A DNA stretch of 23,963 nt from UBA1563 sp041667115 (lineage in GTDB: Bacteria > Bacteroidota > Ignavibacteria > Ignavibacteriales > Ignavibacteriaceae). The stretch is taken from positions 1 through 23,963 of the forward strand of contig JBAYFO010000055.1 of assembly GCA_041667115.1 (NCBI GenBank), given 5' to 3'. Numbering within the stretch: position 1 is the first letter of the stretch; every line of letters begins with the position of its first letter. Below, in pieces: positions 1 through 7,967 of this stretch. A program made the position numbers and the translations under genes. Under the pieces are notes generated by a model that worked only from the letters and a program-made list of their open reading frames with translations, was not told the DNA's origin and ran no database searches.

Positions 1-430
1 AATCATTAGCATCATAAGAAAAGTCACTCTGCCCTTGCAGTTTCCAATCAGTGCCGCTAAAAGCATACATTTTTAACTGCAGGAATCCTAATGTTGTTCC
101 CATATATTTAAAATGAAATTCTAACTTTGATTGATTCTGCCAACCAGTTTGTGGATTATTGAATGAATAAATATCAATCATCGTCCAATTGGATGTATCT
201 AAAGTTGTAACAGTCTTTTGAGTGGACATCCAATTGCCGTTAGACCATTGCTGAGTAAGTTCTTCCTGGTAAGTGATGATAGACGAAACTTGAACGGTTG
301 ATAATCCCGTTTGTACTGCGTGAAAATTTTTCGGAAAAAGATTTGCAAGGTTCTTTATATCAGGTTTATTTTCACCGGACAGTGAATGAATGAATAGAAA
401 CAAAAAAACAAGTACCAATTTGCTTTTCAT
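1..430 (-). CDS. Secreted protein of unknown function, 5' part (runs off left edge)
   Basis: The frame is open from an ATG at 430 to the left edge (143 codons, no stop), so the C-terminus is missing. The N-terminus MKSKLVLVFLFLFIHSLSG is a clear signal peptide, so the product is exported. The rest is rich in Trp, Gln, Asn, Ser and Thr (for example QQWSNGNWMS and NNPQTGWQNQSK), as in extracellular or cell-surface proteins of this phylum; a sorting domain may lie beyond the edge, which cannot be seen. A strong ribosome binding site (AAAGGAG) lies 5-6 bases before the ATG and decides the start. I do not recognise the family. The gene reads away from the kinase gene ending at 547, across a 116-base gap with no convincing terminator. 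Confidence 0.75.
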   Translation of the reverse strand, partial: MKSKLVLVFLFLFIHSLSGENKPDIKNLANLFPKNFHAVQTGLSTVQVSSIITYQEELTQQWSNGNWMSTQKTVTTLDTSNWTMIDIYSFNNPQTGWQNQSKLEFHFKYMGTTLGFLQLKMYAFSGTDWKLQGQSDFSYDAND

Positions 431-546
431 AGCAGCTCCTTTTAATTAATTGAAATACCTCTTATAAGGAACTTATCCCATGAATGAATGAGAAACCATA
501 CTGCAAATGGCGTATTTATCTTTTTGTAGGATAGGCTTGAATGTAG

Positions 547-1926
547 CTAATACTCCAGCGGAAGGAAAACTATAAATGAAGTGCCCGGTCTGTTTTCAGA
601 GGCAAGTCTTGATGGGCTTTGCACTTCAACAGTTCCCCCATGTCTTTCGACGATATGTTTGATTATTGATAACCCCATTCCTGTTCCTTCATATCCCTTG
701 CTTCTGATGTTTGACGCCCGATAGAAATCGTTAAATATTTTTTCTAAATCTTTTTCAGGAATCCCGATCCCATTGTCACAAACTTCAAGTTGAATTCCAT
801 TTTCTTTTTCATCAAGAATAATTTCGACCACTCCATCCTCGTCAATATATTTCAATGCATTACTAATCAAGTTGGAGAAAGCTATTTCGAGAAGAAACCT
901 ATCTCCTAAAATTTTCGCTTTTATCTTTCGGTTATCTTTGAAATGTAATTTTACTTTTTTTCTTTCGATGATAGCCCTTTGTTTCTGAAGTACCGAACTA
1001 AGAATATCTCTTACCTTTATTTCTTCTTTTTTTATTTCATCCAGCAACCGGAGTTTTGATACGCTTAAAACATCATTAGTTAATTGTATGGCTTCTGCCG
1101 AACGGGTACGGGCTCTCGTCAATTTATTTAATATTTTTTCGTTCACTGAACCAAGGAAACCCTGTAATATCAAATCAAGATAAGAGTGCAACGCAGCTAA
1201 CGGTGTTTTAATTTCGTGGACAACACCCATTACATATTTCTGCTTTTCAACCTCTGCGGCTTTTAGCTGCTCTAGTGATTCCGCCAACTCCTGTTCAATT
1301 CGATATAATTGATTTGCGATTCTGTTTGCGAGTACTACACTCATCAATATCACAAATCCAAAAATTGTCGAATAGGCGACAATAAATTTAAAATTGCTAT
1401 ACAACGGAGCTTGTAATAATCCCGCTACGGCATGGTGAGTAACCAGGTTGTTATATTCTCCAAAAACAATTCCATAGAAAACAGAAATAACAGAAAAAGC
1501 AATGGTGTAAATTACCGTACCGGGTAGAATAAGACTTCCTATTATCATATGAAAGACGAAAAGCATAAACAGCGGAGTTTCTATTCCTCCGGTATAATAA
1601 ACTACCAGCATCAATGCGGTAAGGTCTAAAAGCATTTGAACAAGTGAGAAATGGAGAGGGTTAAATTTAAATGGATCACACTTTAAATATATTCGAACCA
1701 CTTGAAGTATTCCGTTGTAAACAAGAATAGTGCAATTGATGAGAGAAAGCGCGACCACTTGTGTATGTGTAAACTTTATACCCAAAAGAAATTCCGAACT
1801 CACTATAAAGACGAAGAGCATAAGTACGGCACCATAGCGAAGTTTGATAAACCAGGAATTACGTCTCTTAATTGTTCCCCAAAACTCTTCGTTATGAATG
1901 GCCCAAGATGGAATTAGTGAAATCAT
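547..1926 (-). CDS. Membrane sensor histidine kinase, six-helix RegB-like input domain
   Basis: The 459-residue protein has about six hydrophobic helices (roughly residues 31-49, 55-78, 93-111, 118-133, 136-154 and 180-200), then a short coiled linker and a classic kinase core. The H-box is HEIKTP with phospho-acceptor His237; the N-box (NLISNALKY), G1 box (DNGIGIP) and G2 box (GTGMGLSI) are intact. There is no periplasmic domain, HAMP or PAS. The loop after helix 3 reads YYTGGIETPLF, resembling the GGxxNPF loop of RegB/PrrB, which is tied to quinone sensing; RegB's redox Cys is not seen. The start is supported by AAGGGA just upstream. A terminator separates it from hydA, so it is probably its own transcription unit, and no cognate regulator is adjacent. 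Signal and target are unknown. Confidence 0.9.
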   Translation of the reverse strand: MISLIPSWAIHNEEFWGTIKRRNSWFIKLRYGAVLMLFVFIVSSEFLLGIKFTHTQVVALSLINCTILVYNGILQVVRIYLKCDPFKFNPLHFSLVQMLLDLTALMLVVYYTGGIETPLFMLFVFHMIIGSLILPGTVIYTIAFSVISVFYGIVFGEYNNLVTHHAVAGLLQAPLYSNFKFIVAYSTIFGFVILMSVVLANRIANQLYRIEQELAESLEQLKAAEVEKQKYVMGVVHEIKTPLAALHSYLDLILQGFLGSVNEKILNKLTRARTRSAEAIQLTNDVLSVSKLRLLDEIKKEEIKVRDILSSVLQKQRAIIERKKVKLHFKDNRKIKAKILGDRFLLEIAFSNLISNALKYIDEDGVVEIILDEKENGIQLEVCDNGIGIPEKDLEKIFNDFYRASNIRSKGYEGTGMGLSIIKHIVERHGGTVEVQSPSRLASENRPGTSFIVFLPLEY

Positions 1927-1963
1927 AAAATCCCTTAACTACTGAGAGTATAAGTAATTTGTG

Positions 1964-1999
1964 TTTAATAAAACCGGTTGCACAAAACAACCGGTTTTA
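1964..1999 (-). terminator. Intrinsic terminator after the hydrogenase operon
   Basis: A perfect 12-bp inverted repeat, TAAAACCGGTTG and CAACCGGTTTTA (1969-1980 and 1988-1999), encloses a 7-base loop. Read on the minus strand it is followed by TTTTATT and lies 23 bases after the hydA stop. The arms are symmetrical with A/T on both sides, so it could also act in the other direction. It separates hydA from the membrane kinase gene. Confidence 0.8.
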
Positions 2000-2022
2000 A
2001 TCATTGAATTCATGATACAAAA

Positions 2023-3900
2023 CTACGAAATATATTTACCTCTTTTGGTATAATGAGTGTGCAGTAATTTATGAGAGAGTTTGCCGCAAGGTCCTTCGGT
2101 TAAGAATTTCTCGTAAATGTAATTTACGTGCGGATTCTCGTGTGATTTTCGTATCGGGAGTGAAGCTTCCTCTTCATAAATCGCTTGTGCGCGTTTCTCT
2201 CTAATCTCTGCTGACGTTGGTATTGGCTGACCGCCGCCGCCTAAACAACCGCCCGGACAAGCCATAATTTCAACAAAGTGAACATCATTTAACTCACCAT
2301 TTTTGAGCATCTCCATTACAATTTTCGCATTCGCTGTTCCGTGTGCAACAACAAATTTTAAGTCAACCCCTTCAAGAAATTTATATTGTTCAACACAATT
2401 CTCTAATTTAACCGAAGCCTGCTTTACACCTTCAAAACCACGGCAAGGTTCGATGATAAGATTTTTAAAAGGAACTTCCCTTCCGGTGATTAATTCATAA
2501 GCCGTACGAAGTGCAGCTTCCATAACACCACCGGTAGCGCCAAAAATAAGTCCGGCACCCGACGCATCTCCAAATGGATCGTCAAAGTGACTCTTTGGCA
2601 TTTCTGGTAAAAAGATACCAGCCTCGCGAATCATCTTTGCCATTTCACGGGTTGTCAATCCATAATCAACATCTTTAAAACCTGAGTCTACCATTTCAGG
2701 TCTGTTGCACTCAAATTTCTTTGCGGCGCATGGCATCAATGCTACGGTTACAATATCAGCGGGATCAATCTTCGCTTCTTGCGCATAAAATGTTTTGATA
2801 AGCGCTCCAAACATTTGTTGAGGAGATTTTGCCGATGATAAGTAATCAAGAAATTCAGGATAAAAATGTTCAATGTATTTTACCCATCCCGGTGAACAAG
2901 AAGTAAATTGAGGAAGTTTTACTGATGCATCTTTATCAACAAGAGCTTTTTTCAACCTTGTAAGAAGTTCGGTACCTTCTTCCATGATTGTTAAATCAGC
3001 AGTAAAGTTTGTATCGAACACACGGTCAAATCCTATTCTACGTAAAGCAGTATTAAGTTCACCGGTAAAAGATTTACCGGGCTCCTGCCCAAATTCTTCA
3101 CCAATCGCTGCACGTGGTGAAGGAGCGGTCTGTATCACCACATGCTTCTTAGGGTCATCAATGGCCGCCCAGATCTCATCAGACGGATCATTGGCTCTAA
3201 GCGCCGCGGTAGGACAACGGTTGATACATTGCCCGCAATTAATACAAACTACATCGGCAAGTGGTTTGTCTAAAAATGTTCCTACATGTGTTTCGTGTCC
3301 TCTATTAATTGCTTCGAGCACTCCAACTTCCTGGAGATCAATACAGGTTCTTACACAACGTTTACAGAGAATGCACTTGTTCATATCTCTAACAACCGCA
3401 GCTGATGAACGATCGACCTCATACTTTGGAGTTTCAATATGACCAAAGGTATAGCTATCAACACCATATTCTTTAGCAAGGTTTTGCAGTTCACAATTTC
3501 CGTTCCTAAAACAGGAATAGCATTCTCCGTAATGTTCACTTAAAAGCAGATCGATAATATGTCTCCTTGCTTTTCTAACCATAGGTGTAGAAGTATTTAT
3601 TTTGATCGGGGAGGTAATAGGAAACGAACATGCCGTTTGAAGCGTGCGCATTCCTTCAACATCAACAACACAAACACGGCAAACACCGGCTATACATAAA
3701 TCCGGATGATGACAGAGTGTTGGAATGTGGATTTGATTGAGTTGACACGCTTCTAAAATTGTTGTTCCTAACGGAACAGTAATTTTCTTTTCGTTTATTT
3801 CAACCGATATCGTTCCACCGATCGTCGTTAAGTCCTTTGGTTTATCTACAACATGAGCTTTTTGACTGACCGGTATTCTCTCATTTTCGTGCTTAGTCAT
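2023..3900 (-). CDS. hydA: [FeFe]-hydrogenase catalytic subunit HydA (NAD(H)-linked, multimeric type)
   Basis: This cytoplasmic enzyme interconverts protons and H2 at the H-cluster and exchanges electrons with the HydBC diaphorase. Domains from the ATG at 3900 (625 residues): plant-type [2Fe-2S] (Cys63, 74, 77, 91), His-Cys [4Fe-4S] (His123, Cys127, 130, 136), a two-cluster ferredoxin (Cys176-186 and 219-229), the H-cluster domain, and a C-terminal small-subunit-like segment (about 565-615). The motifs are L1 TSCSPGW (335-336 = Cys-Ser), L2 MPCAAKKFE (Cys391) and L3 EIMACPGGCLGGGG (Cys548, Cys552). L1 differs from the usual TSCCPxW. I chose 3900 because it follows GGAAAGGG at good spacing and overlaps the hydB stop by only 8 bases; an ATG at 3951 would overlap by 59 and lacks such a site. 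Confidence 0.95.
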   Translation of the reverse strand: MTKHENERIPVSQKAHVVDKPKDLTTIGGTISVEINEKKITVPLGTTILEACQLNQIHIPTLCHHPDLCIAGVCRVCVVDVEGMRTLQTACSFPITSPIKINTSTPMVRKARRHIIDLLLSEHYGECYSCFRNGNCELQNLAKEYGVDSYTFGHIETPKYEVDRSSAAVVRDMNKCILCKRCVRTCIDLQEVGVLEAINRGHETHVGTFLDKPLADVVCINCGQCINRCPTAALRANDPSDEIWAAIDDPKKHVVIQTAPSPRAAIGEEFGQEPGKSFTGELNTALRRIGFDRVFDTNFTADLTIMEEGTELLTRLKKALVDKDASVKLPQFTSCSPGWVKYIEHFYPEFLDYLSSAKSPQQMFGALIKTFYAQEAKIDPADIVTVALMPCAAKKFECNRPEMVDSGFKDVDYGLTTREMAKMIREAGIFLPEMPKSHFDDPFGDASGAGLIFGATGGVMEAALRTAYELITGREVPFKNLIIEPCRGFEGVKQASVKLENCVEQYKFLEGVDLKFVVAHGTANAKIVMEMLKNGELNDVHFVEIMACPGGCLGGGGQPIPTSAEIREKRAQAIYEEEASLPIRKSHENPHVNYIYEKFLTEGPCGKLSHKLLHTHYTKRGKYIS

Positions 3901-5110
3901 TCTGTTTTCCCTTTCCATTTGAACCAAAAATTTCATCTTTAAAATTCTCAAGAATTGAAATAAACGAGTTCGGACTCGATTGCCCTAAGCCGCATTTTGA
4001 GGCGACCTGCATTGTCTTCCCTAATTCTTTGAGATTGTTTATATACACGAATGTAAAATCATTCTTTTCTATTTTCTCTACTGCTTCAAGTAATTTGGTA
4101 TTACCAATACGGCACGGCGTACATTGTCCGCAAGATTCTTCAACGAAAAACTCCATAAAGTTTTTCAGGATTTTCAACATATTTCTACTTTCGTTAAAAA
4201 CCATGATAGAACCTCCTGTAGCAGCATCTTCGTAACCAAGAACTCTGCCAAATTGTGATTTCGGCAGACATATTCCTGAAGCACCGCCAACTTGTACTGC
4301 TTTTGTATTTGTAGCATTTACGAGTTTGAGTAATTCATTGATAGTTGTTCCCCAGGGTAATTCATAAACACCGGGTTTTTCGCAATCGCCTGATACAGAA
4401 AAAAGTTTTGATCCGGTTGATTTATCGGTTCCGTGCTTTTTAAACCAATCACCTCCCTTAAGGAGTATATGAGGAACTGAAGCTAACGTTTCAACATTAT
4501 TTACAACCGTTGGATGCCCGAGATAGCCTGTATTTACCGGATACGGGGGACGGTTACGCGGTTCGCCTCTATACCCTTCAAGTGATTCGATCAGAGCGGT
4601 CTCTTCGCCACATACATACGCACCAGAACCTAATCTAATATTAATTTCAAAATTGAAATCCTTTTTACCGAGAATATTATTCCCTAAAAGATGATCTTTT
4701 CTTAAAGACTCTAAATAATCTTCCAGAGATTTAAGCATATATTCATATTCTCCGCGCAAATACAAGATTCCGTTTTTTGCACCGATCGTATAACCGGCAA
4801 TGATCATTCCTTCAAAAACAAGTTCGGGATATTCAAGCAGAAGAACTCTATCTTTAAATGTTCCCGGCTCTCCTTCATCTGCATTACAAACGATGAATTT
4901 TTTATCCGACATCGATGCCGCCGTTAGCATCCATTTAGTAGCGGTCGGAAAACCCGCACCACCTCTGCCTTTTAAGCCTGAACTTTTTAATTCAAATAGA
5001 ATTTCTTCTCTTCCAAGTTCAAGAGCTTTGCGTACGCCTTCACCCGGTTTGTATTCCGAGAATAAAACCGGACCGCTTCTTTTTTTATTTATTGTTTTTA
5101 CTGATTCCAT
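3893..5110 (-). CDS. hydB: Hydrogenase diaphorase subunit HydB, NuoF-like, short form
   Basis: This is the FMN- and NAD(H)-binding flavoprotein that links HydA to the NAD pool. Visible are the FMN loop GRGGAGFP (48-55), the NuoF signature GAYVCGEETALIESLEG (163-179) with RGEPRNRPPYP, and a [4Fe-4S] site ESCGQCTPCRIG with Cys327, 330, 333 and the distant Cys373. At 405 residues it covers only the NuoF core: the N-terminal thioredoxin-like [2Fe-2S] domain and the C-terminal ferredoxin domain of bifurcating HydB (about 600 residues) are absent. The end is not ragged; it runs straight into hydA with an 8-base overlap. The start has AGGTGG upstream and lies 10 bases after hydC. NADH linkage is firm from the family; lack of ferredoxin coupling is inference. 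Confidence 0.94.
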   Translation of the reverse strand: MESVKTINKKRSGPVLFSEYKPGEGVRKALELGREEILFELKSSGLKGRGGAGFPTATKWMLTAASMSDKKFIVCNADEGEPGTFKDRVLLLEYPELVFEGMIIAGYTIGAKNGILYLRGEYEYMLKSLEDYLESLRKDHLLGNNILGKKDFNFEINIRLGSGAYVCGEETALIESLEGYRGEPRNRPPYPVNTGYLGHPTVVNNVETLASVPHILLKGGDWFKKHGTDKSTGSKLFSVSGDCEKPGVYELPWGTTINELLKLVNATNTKAVQVGGASGICLPKSQFGRVLGYEDAATGGSIMVFNESRNMLKILKNFMEFFVEESCGQCTPCRIGNTKLLEAVEKIEKNDFTFVYINNLKELGKTMQVASKCGLGQSSPNSFISILENFKDEIFGSNGKGKQND

Positions 5111-5120
5111 TCTTTTCCAC

Positions 5121-5594
5121 CTATTTAATTGCGTTCAAAATGTTAATTGCCGTTTCGGGATCCAACTTGGTATATACTTTTTCATTTACAAGCATTGCCG
5201 GTCCCTGGTCGCACATACCGAGACAATTTGTATACTCTAAAGTTATCCGTTTATCTTTTGTTGTTTGACCGAATGTTATTCCTAATTCTCTTTGAACAGC
5301 TTCTTCAACTTTTTCTTTCCCCGCCATATCGCATGAAATGGTTCGGCATAATCTTACGATGTTTCTCCCTTTCGGTTCGGAACAGAGAAACGCATAAAAT
5401 GAGATTACGCTATTCACTTCAACGGGATGAATATCCATCATACGGGCAACTTCTTGCTGGGCAAAATCCGAGATGTGTTTATGTTTTCTCTGAATTGCCT
5501 GAAGAATTTGAAGTAATGCCGAGCGTTCTTTACCGAATTGATTGACTAAGTTTTCTATCTCTTCAGAGAGTGCGTTTTTTTCTAATACCAACAT
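5121..5594 (-). CDS. hydC: Hydrogenase subunit HydC, NuoE-like [2Fe-2S] protein
   Basis: The 157-residue protein matches the thioredoxin-like NuoE/HydC family, which passes electrons beside the FMN subunit. The N-terminal half is helical (FGKERSALLQILQAIQRKHK, then the VNSVISFYAFL region), and the C-terminal half carries the [2Fe-2S] ligands Cys83, Cys88, Cys124 and Cys128 in CRTISC and CLGMC. Length is normal for the family. An SD (GGGAG) precedes the ATG, only 3 bases after the stop of the upstream receiver gene, and hydB follows after 10 bases, so the signalling genes and structural genes are one operon. Confidence 0.94.
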   Translation of the reverse strand: MLVLEKNALSEEIENLVNQFGKERSALLQILQAIQRKHKHISDFAQQEVARMMDIHPVEVNSVISFYAFLCSEPKGRNIVRLCRTISCDMAGKEKVEEAVQRELGITFGQTTKDKRITLEYTNCLGMCDQGPAMLVNEKVYTKLDPETAINILNAIK

Positions 5595-5597
5595 GAT

Positions 5598-5978
5598 TTA
5601 TTTCTCCCTTCGGAGTTGTAGTAAATGTTCAACCTTTTCAACAAGTAATGACGGAGAAATCGGTTTCTCTACGAAATCATCTACAGGAACTAACTCGTTT
5701 ACGCCGAAACTCATTCCGATGGTCTTAGAAACCGATGAGTACATGAGAATTGGAACGGTGATTTTATTCTTTCTAAATCTTTGTGCAAGAAAAAAACCAT
5801 CATCAGGTTCATTCATCATTACATCAAGAATTATTAAATCAGGTACAGCCTCTTTAACCAACTGGAACCCGTCTTCCGGATTTGTAGCAGTAAGTACTTC
5901 ATGCCCTTTTGAAGTTAGGACAAGACTGCTCGCATCCAGGATGTCGTGGTCGTCATCAATGATTACAATTTTAGCCAT
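5598..5978 (-). CDS. Stand-alone response-regulator receiver
   Basis: The 126 residues are one receiver domain and nothing else. Acidic pocket Asp8-Asp10, phospho-acceptor Asp52 (LIILDVMM), Ser81 in the switch position and Lys105-Pro106 are all present, so it should be phosphorylatable. There is no DNA-binding or enzymatic output domain. The loop after Asp52 (MMNEPDDGFFLA) is one residue longer than in CheY-type receivers and resembles that of the other small receiver in this operon. An AAAGGA site precedes the ATG. It lies between the hybrid kinase gene (61-base gap) and hydC (3-base gap), so it probably works in the hydrogenase phosphorelay; partners are inferred from position only. Confidence 0.92.
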   Translation of the reverse strand: MAKIVIIDDDHDILDASSLVLTSKGHEVLTATNPEDGFQLVKEAVPDLIILDVMMNEPDDGFFLAQRFRKNKITVPILMYSSVSKTIGMSFGVNELVPVDDFVEKPISPSLLVEKVEHLLQLRREK

Positions 5979-6039
5979 TTTGAATCCTTTCTATCGATTA
6001 TTATTTATGCTAGTTATTTAGATCAATTTAATTTTCAAA

Positions 6040-7548
6040 TTAGTATTCATTCTCATCGTTTTTAATTTTCATGGATGTTCTAAACGGAAGCGAGACGATG
6101 AATTTAGTCCCCTTGCCAAATTCACTCTCAACCTCAATTTTACCCGAGTACGAATCAACAATTCTTTTCACAATGGAAAGCCCTAAGCCTGTTCCGTTAA
6201 TCTCTTTTGTGAACTCATTCTTAGCTCGGAAGAACTCATGAAATAGTTTTTTCTTTTCTTCGTTTTTTATCCCGATACCGCTGTCGGCTATTGAAGTAAT
6301 CACAAAATTTTCATTTGCGGAAACAGCGATATCTATTTTCCCGTTTAGTTTATTATACTTAACGGCATTGCTTATTAAATTTGTAAACAGCCGGTTTATC
6401 TCTTCTGCATCCGCCTGGATAAAGGAGAGGTTTTCCGGAAAAGAAAAATTGACGGTTAACCCGGAATTTTTCAGCTCAAGGGAAAAAAGTTCAAGTATGG
6501 ACTTTATTATCGCGGGGATATCCAAATCGGTAATTTCGCGGCGGACAGTCTTCATCTCAATTCTTGAAATATCCAGAAGGTCATTCACCATCTTAAGCAA
6601 TGCGTCAAGACGAAACTCTGATCTTTCAATAAATTTTTGTTGTTGATCCTCTGTAAGCTGAATGGATCTGTCGGAGATGAGCTTTAAATATCCGTAGACG
6701 GCAGCTATCGGAGCTTTTAATTCGTGCGAAACCATCGAAACAAACTGAGATTTTAGTTGTTCGATTTTTTTTAATTCGGTTATATTTTTTAATACCAGTA
6801 CTACTCCCGCAAGTGATCCGTCCGGATGCGGAACGGGCGAACAGGTAAGTTGCACAAAAGTTTCATTTGAATCACTCAACGCCAGTTGAATTGAGAAGGA
6901 CTTGGACAAATACTCTTCCGCTAAAAGATACCGATTTATGAGTTCTGCAATTTGAGGATGAAGTTTTGGGATGAGAAATTCTTCAATCACTATTTCGTTC
7001 AACTGTAAATACTTTAATGCCGACGGATTGAAAAGAACCGCTTCCCCATTTTTATTTATCACGAGAACTCCGTCTTCAAGCGCATTAACAATGGTGTTCA
7101 TGCGGGTTCGTTCAAAAGCAATTTCAAGTAATCTGTTTTCTCTGTCTTTTCGTAAACGTTCGGTTTCCAATAAAAGGAGGCGCTTTTTATTGCCAAGTTC
7201 TAACTGTTGGAGAAGTTCTTCTACAGAAAAAGGTTTCGGAATATATCCGTCTGCACCAAGCTTTGTTGCTTGAATAGCCGTATCAAAACTTGCAAACGCG
7301 GTGGCGATAAAGCAAACCGTGTTCGGTCTAACGGTATGAATTTCTTTCAGCACTTCCATTCCGTCTTTGTCCGGCATTTTCAAATCGATTATTGCCAGAT
7401 CGTAATCACCCTTAGTTCCGAGCAAAATTCCTTCCGTTCCGTTCGCCGCCACATCAACAACATATCCTTCCATCTCAAGAAGGCGCTGCACACCGGTACG
7501 AAGCAAATCTTCATCATCAATAACCAGAACTTTTGGGTGACCGGACAT
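6040..7548 (-). CDS. Receiver-PAS-histidine kinase hybrid
   Basis: This soluble 502-residue signalling protein has an N-terminal receiver (Asp11-Asp12, phospho-acceptor Asp55 in AIIDLKMP, Lys105-Pro106), a helical linker (about 120-150), a PAS domain (about 150-260, NALEDGVLVINKNGEAV), and a kinase core with H-box VSHELKAP (His275), N-box (NLISNAVKY), G1 (DSGIGI) and G2 (GTGLGLSIV). No membrane helix is present. A receiver placed ahead of PAS and kinase suggests that another kinase, perhaps the H-cluster-like sensor kinase of the same operon, modulates it. The start codon overlaps the stop of the preceding receiver gene as TAATG with AGAGG upstream, so translation is coupled. The PAS ligand is unknown; no heme or flavin residue could be assigned. 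Confidence 0.92.
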   Translation of the reverse strand: MSGHPKVLVIDDEDLLRTGVQRLLEMEGYVVDVAANGTEGILLGTKGDYDLAIIDLKMPDKDGMEVLKEIHTVRPNTVCFIATAFASFDTAIQATKLGADGYIPKPFSVEELLQQLELGNKKRLLLLETERLRKDRENRLLEIAFERTRMNTIVNALEDGVLVINKNGEAVLFNPSALKYLQLNEIVIEEFLIPKLHPQIAELINRYLLAEEYLSKSFSIQLALSDSNETFVQLTCSPVPHPDGSLAGVVLVLKNITELKKIEQLKSQFVSMVSHELKAPIAAVYGYLKLISDRSIQLTEDQQQKFIERSEFRLDALLKMVNDLLDISRIEMKTVRREITDLDIPAIIKSILELFSLELKNSGLTVNFSFPENLSFIQADAEEINRLFTNLISNAVKYNKLNGKIDIAVSANENFVITSIADSGIGIKNEEKKKLFHEFFRAKNEFTKEINGTGLGLSIVKRIVDSYSGKIEVESEFGKGTKFIVSLPFRTSMKIKNDENEY

Positions 7549-7967
7549 TATTTTTTTGCCTCTTTTTTACTTTGCTTCATCGCAAGTAATGTTTCAATAA
7601 TTTTCGTCAACTCATCAATGACCACAGGTTTATTTAGTACTGCGTCACATTTTGTCCATTCTTTTTCTTCAACCGTTGCGGCGTCAAATTTTAATCCGGT
7701 AACGTATGTTACGGAAGTTAGGATAATGATCGGGATCATTTTTTCGCCGGAAGCTTTTTTAATTTTATAAGCCAGAACAAAACCGGAATCATACTCTTCC
7801 ATAATTAAATCAAGAACCGCGATGTCCGGTTTTTCCTGCTGATATTTTTTCCAGCCTTCTTCACTTGAGTTTGCCGATACAACTTTATACCCTCTTGATT
7901 CCAATAACAACCTGGTTTGGTCAAGAATATCAATGTCGTCATCAACTAATAATACTTTTATATTCAT
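7548..7967 (-). CDS. Stand-alone response-regulator receiver
   Basis: From the ATG at 7967 this is a 139-residue single receiver: acidic pocket Asp9-Asp11, phospho-acceptor Asp53 (AVLDLIME), a Thr switch residue in ILTSVT and the NKP lysine. It has no output domain. The loop ExxDSGFVLA matches that of the receiver at 5598-5978, so the two look like paralogues; this one is slightly longer before its switch region. I prefer 7967 to 8000 because receivers normally begin a few residues before the first strand (MNIKVLLVDDD) and the overlap with the upstream kinase gene drops to 26 bases; the SD-like GAAAGAAAAAGAG is weak. It directly follows the H-cluster-like sensor kinase gene and is its likeliest phosphorylation target. 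Confidence 0.9.
   Translation of the reverse strand: MNIKVLLVDDDIDILDQTRLLLESRGYKVVSANSSEEGWKKYQQEKPDIAVLDLIMEEYDSGFVLAYKIKKASGEKMIPIIILTSVTYVTGLKFDAATVEEKEWTKCDAVLNKPVVIDELTKIIETLLAMKQSKKEAKK

Noticed and set aside
464..480. ATAAG-GAA-CTTAT hairpin after the membrane kinase gene
   Set aside because: The stem is only five A/T-rich pairs with no following T-tract, so it is not a convincing terminator.
2984..3442. Plus-strand frame of 152 codons antisense to hydA
   Set aside because: Ser- and Thr-rich composition is the usual shadow of a conserved gene; no family features.
3901..3951. HydA start at 3951, adding 17 residues
   Set aside because: It overlaps hydB by 59 bases and the extension is unlike the family; the ATG at 3900 has a good SD and an 8-base overlap.
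7207..7770. Plus-strand frame of 187 codons
   Set aside because: It lies antisense across the hybrid kinase and receiver genes, has no recognisable domain and no ribosome binding site context; a shadow of real coding sequence.
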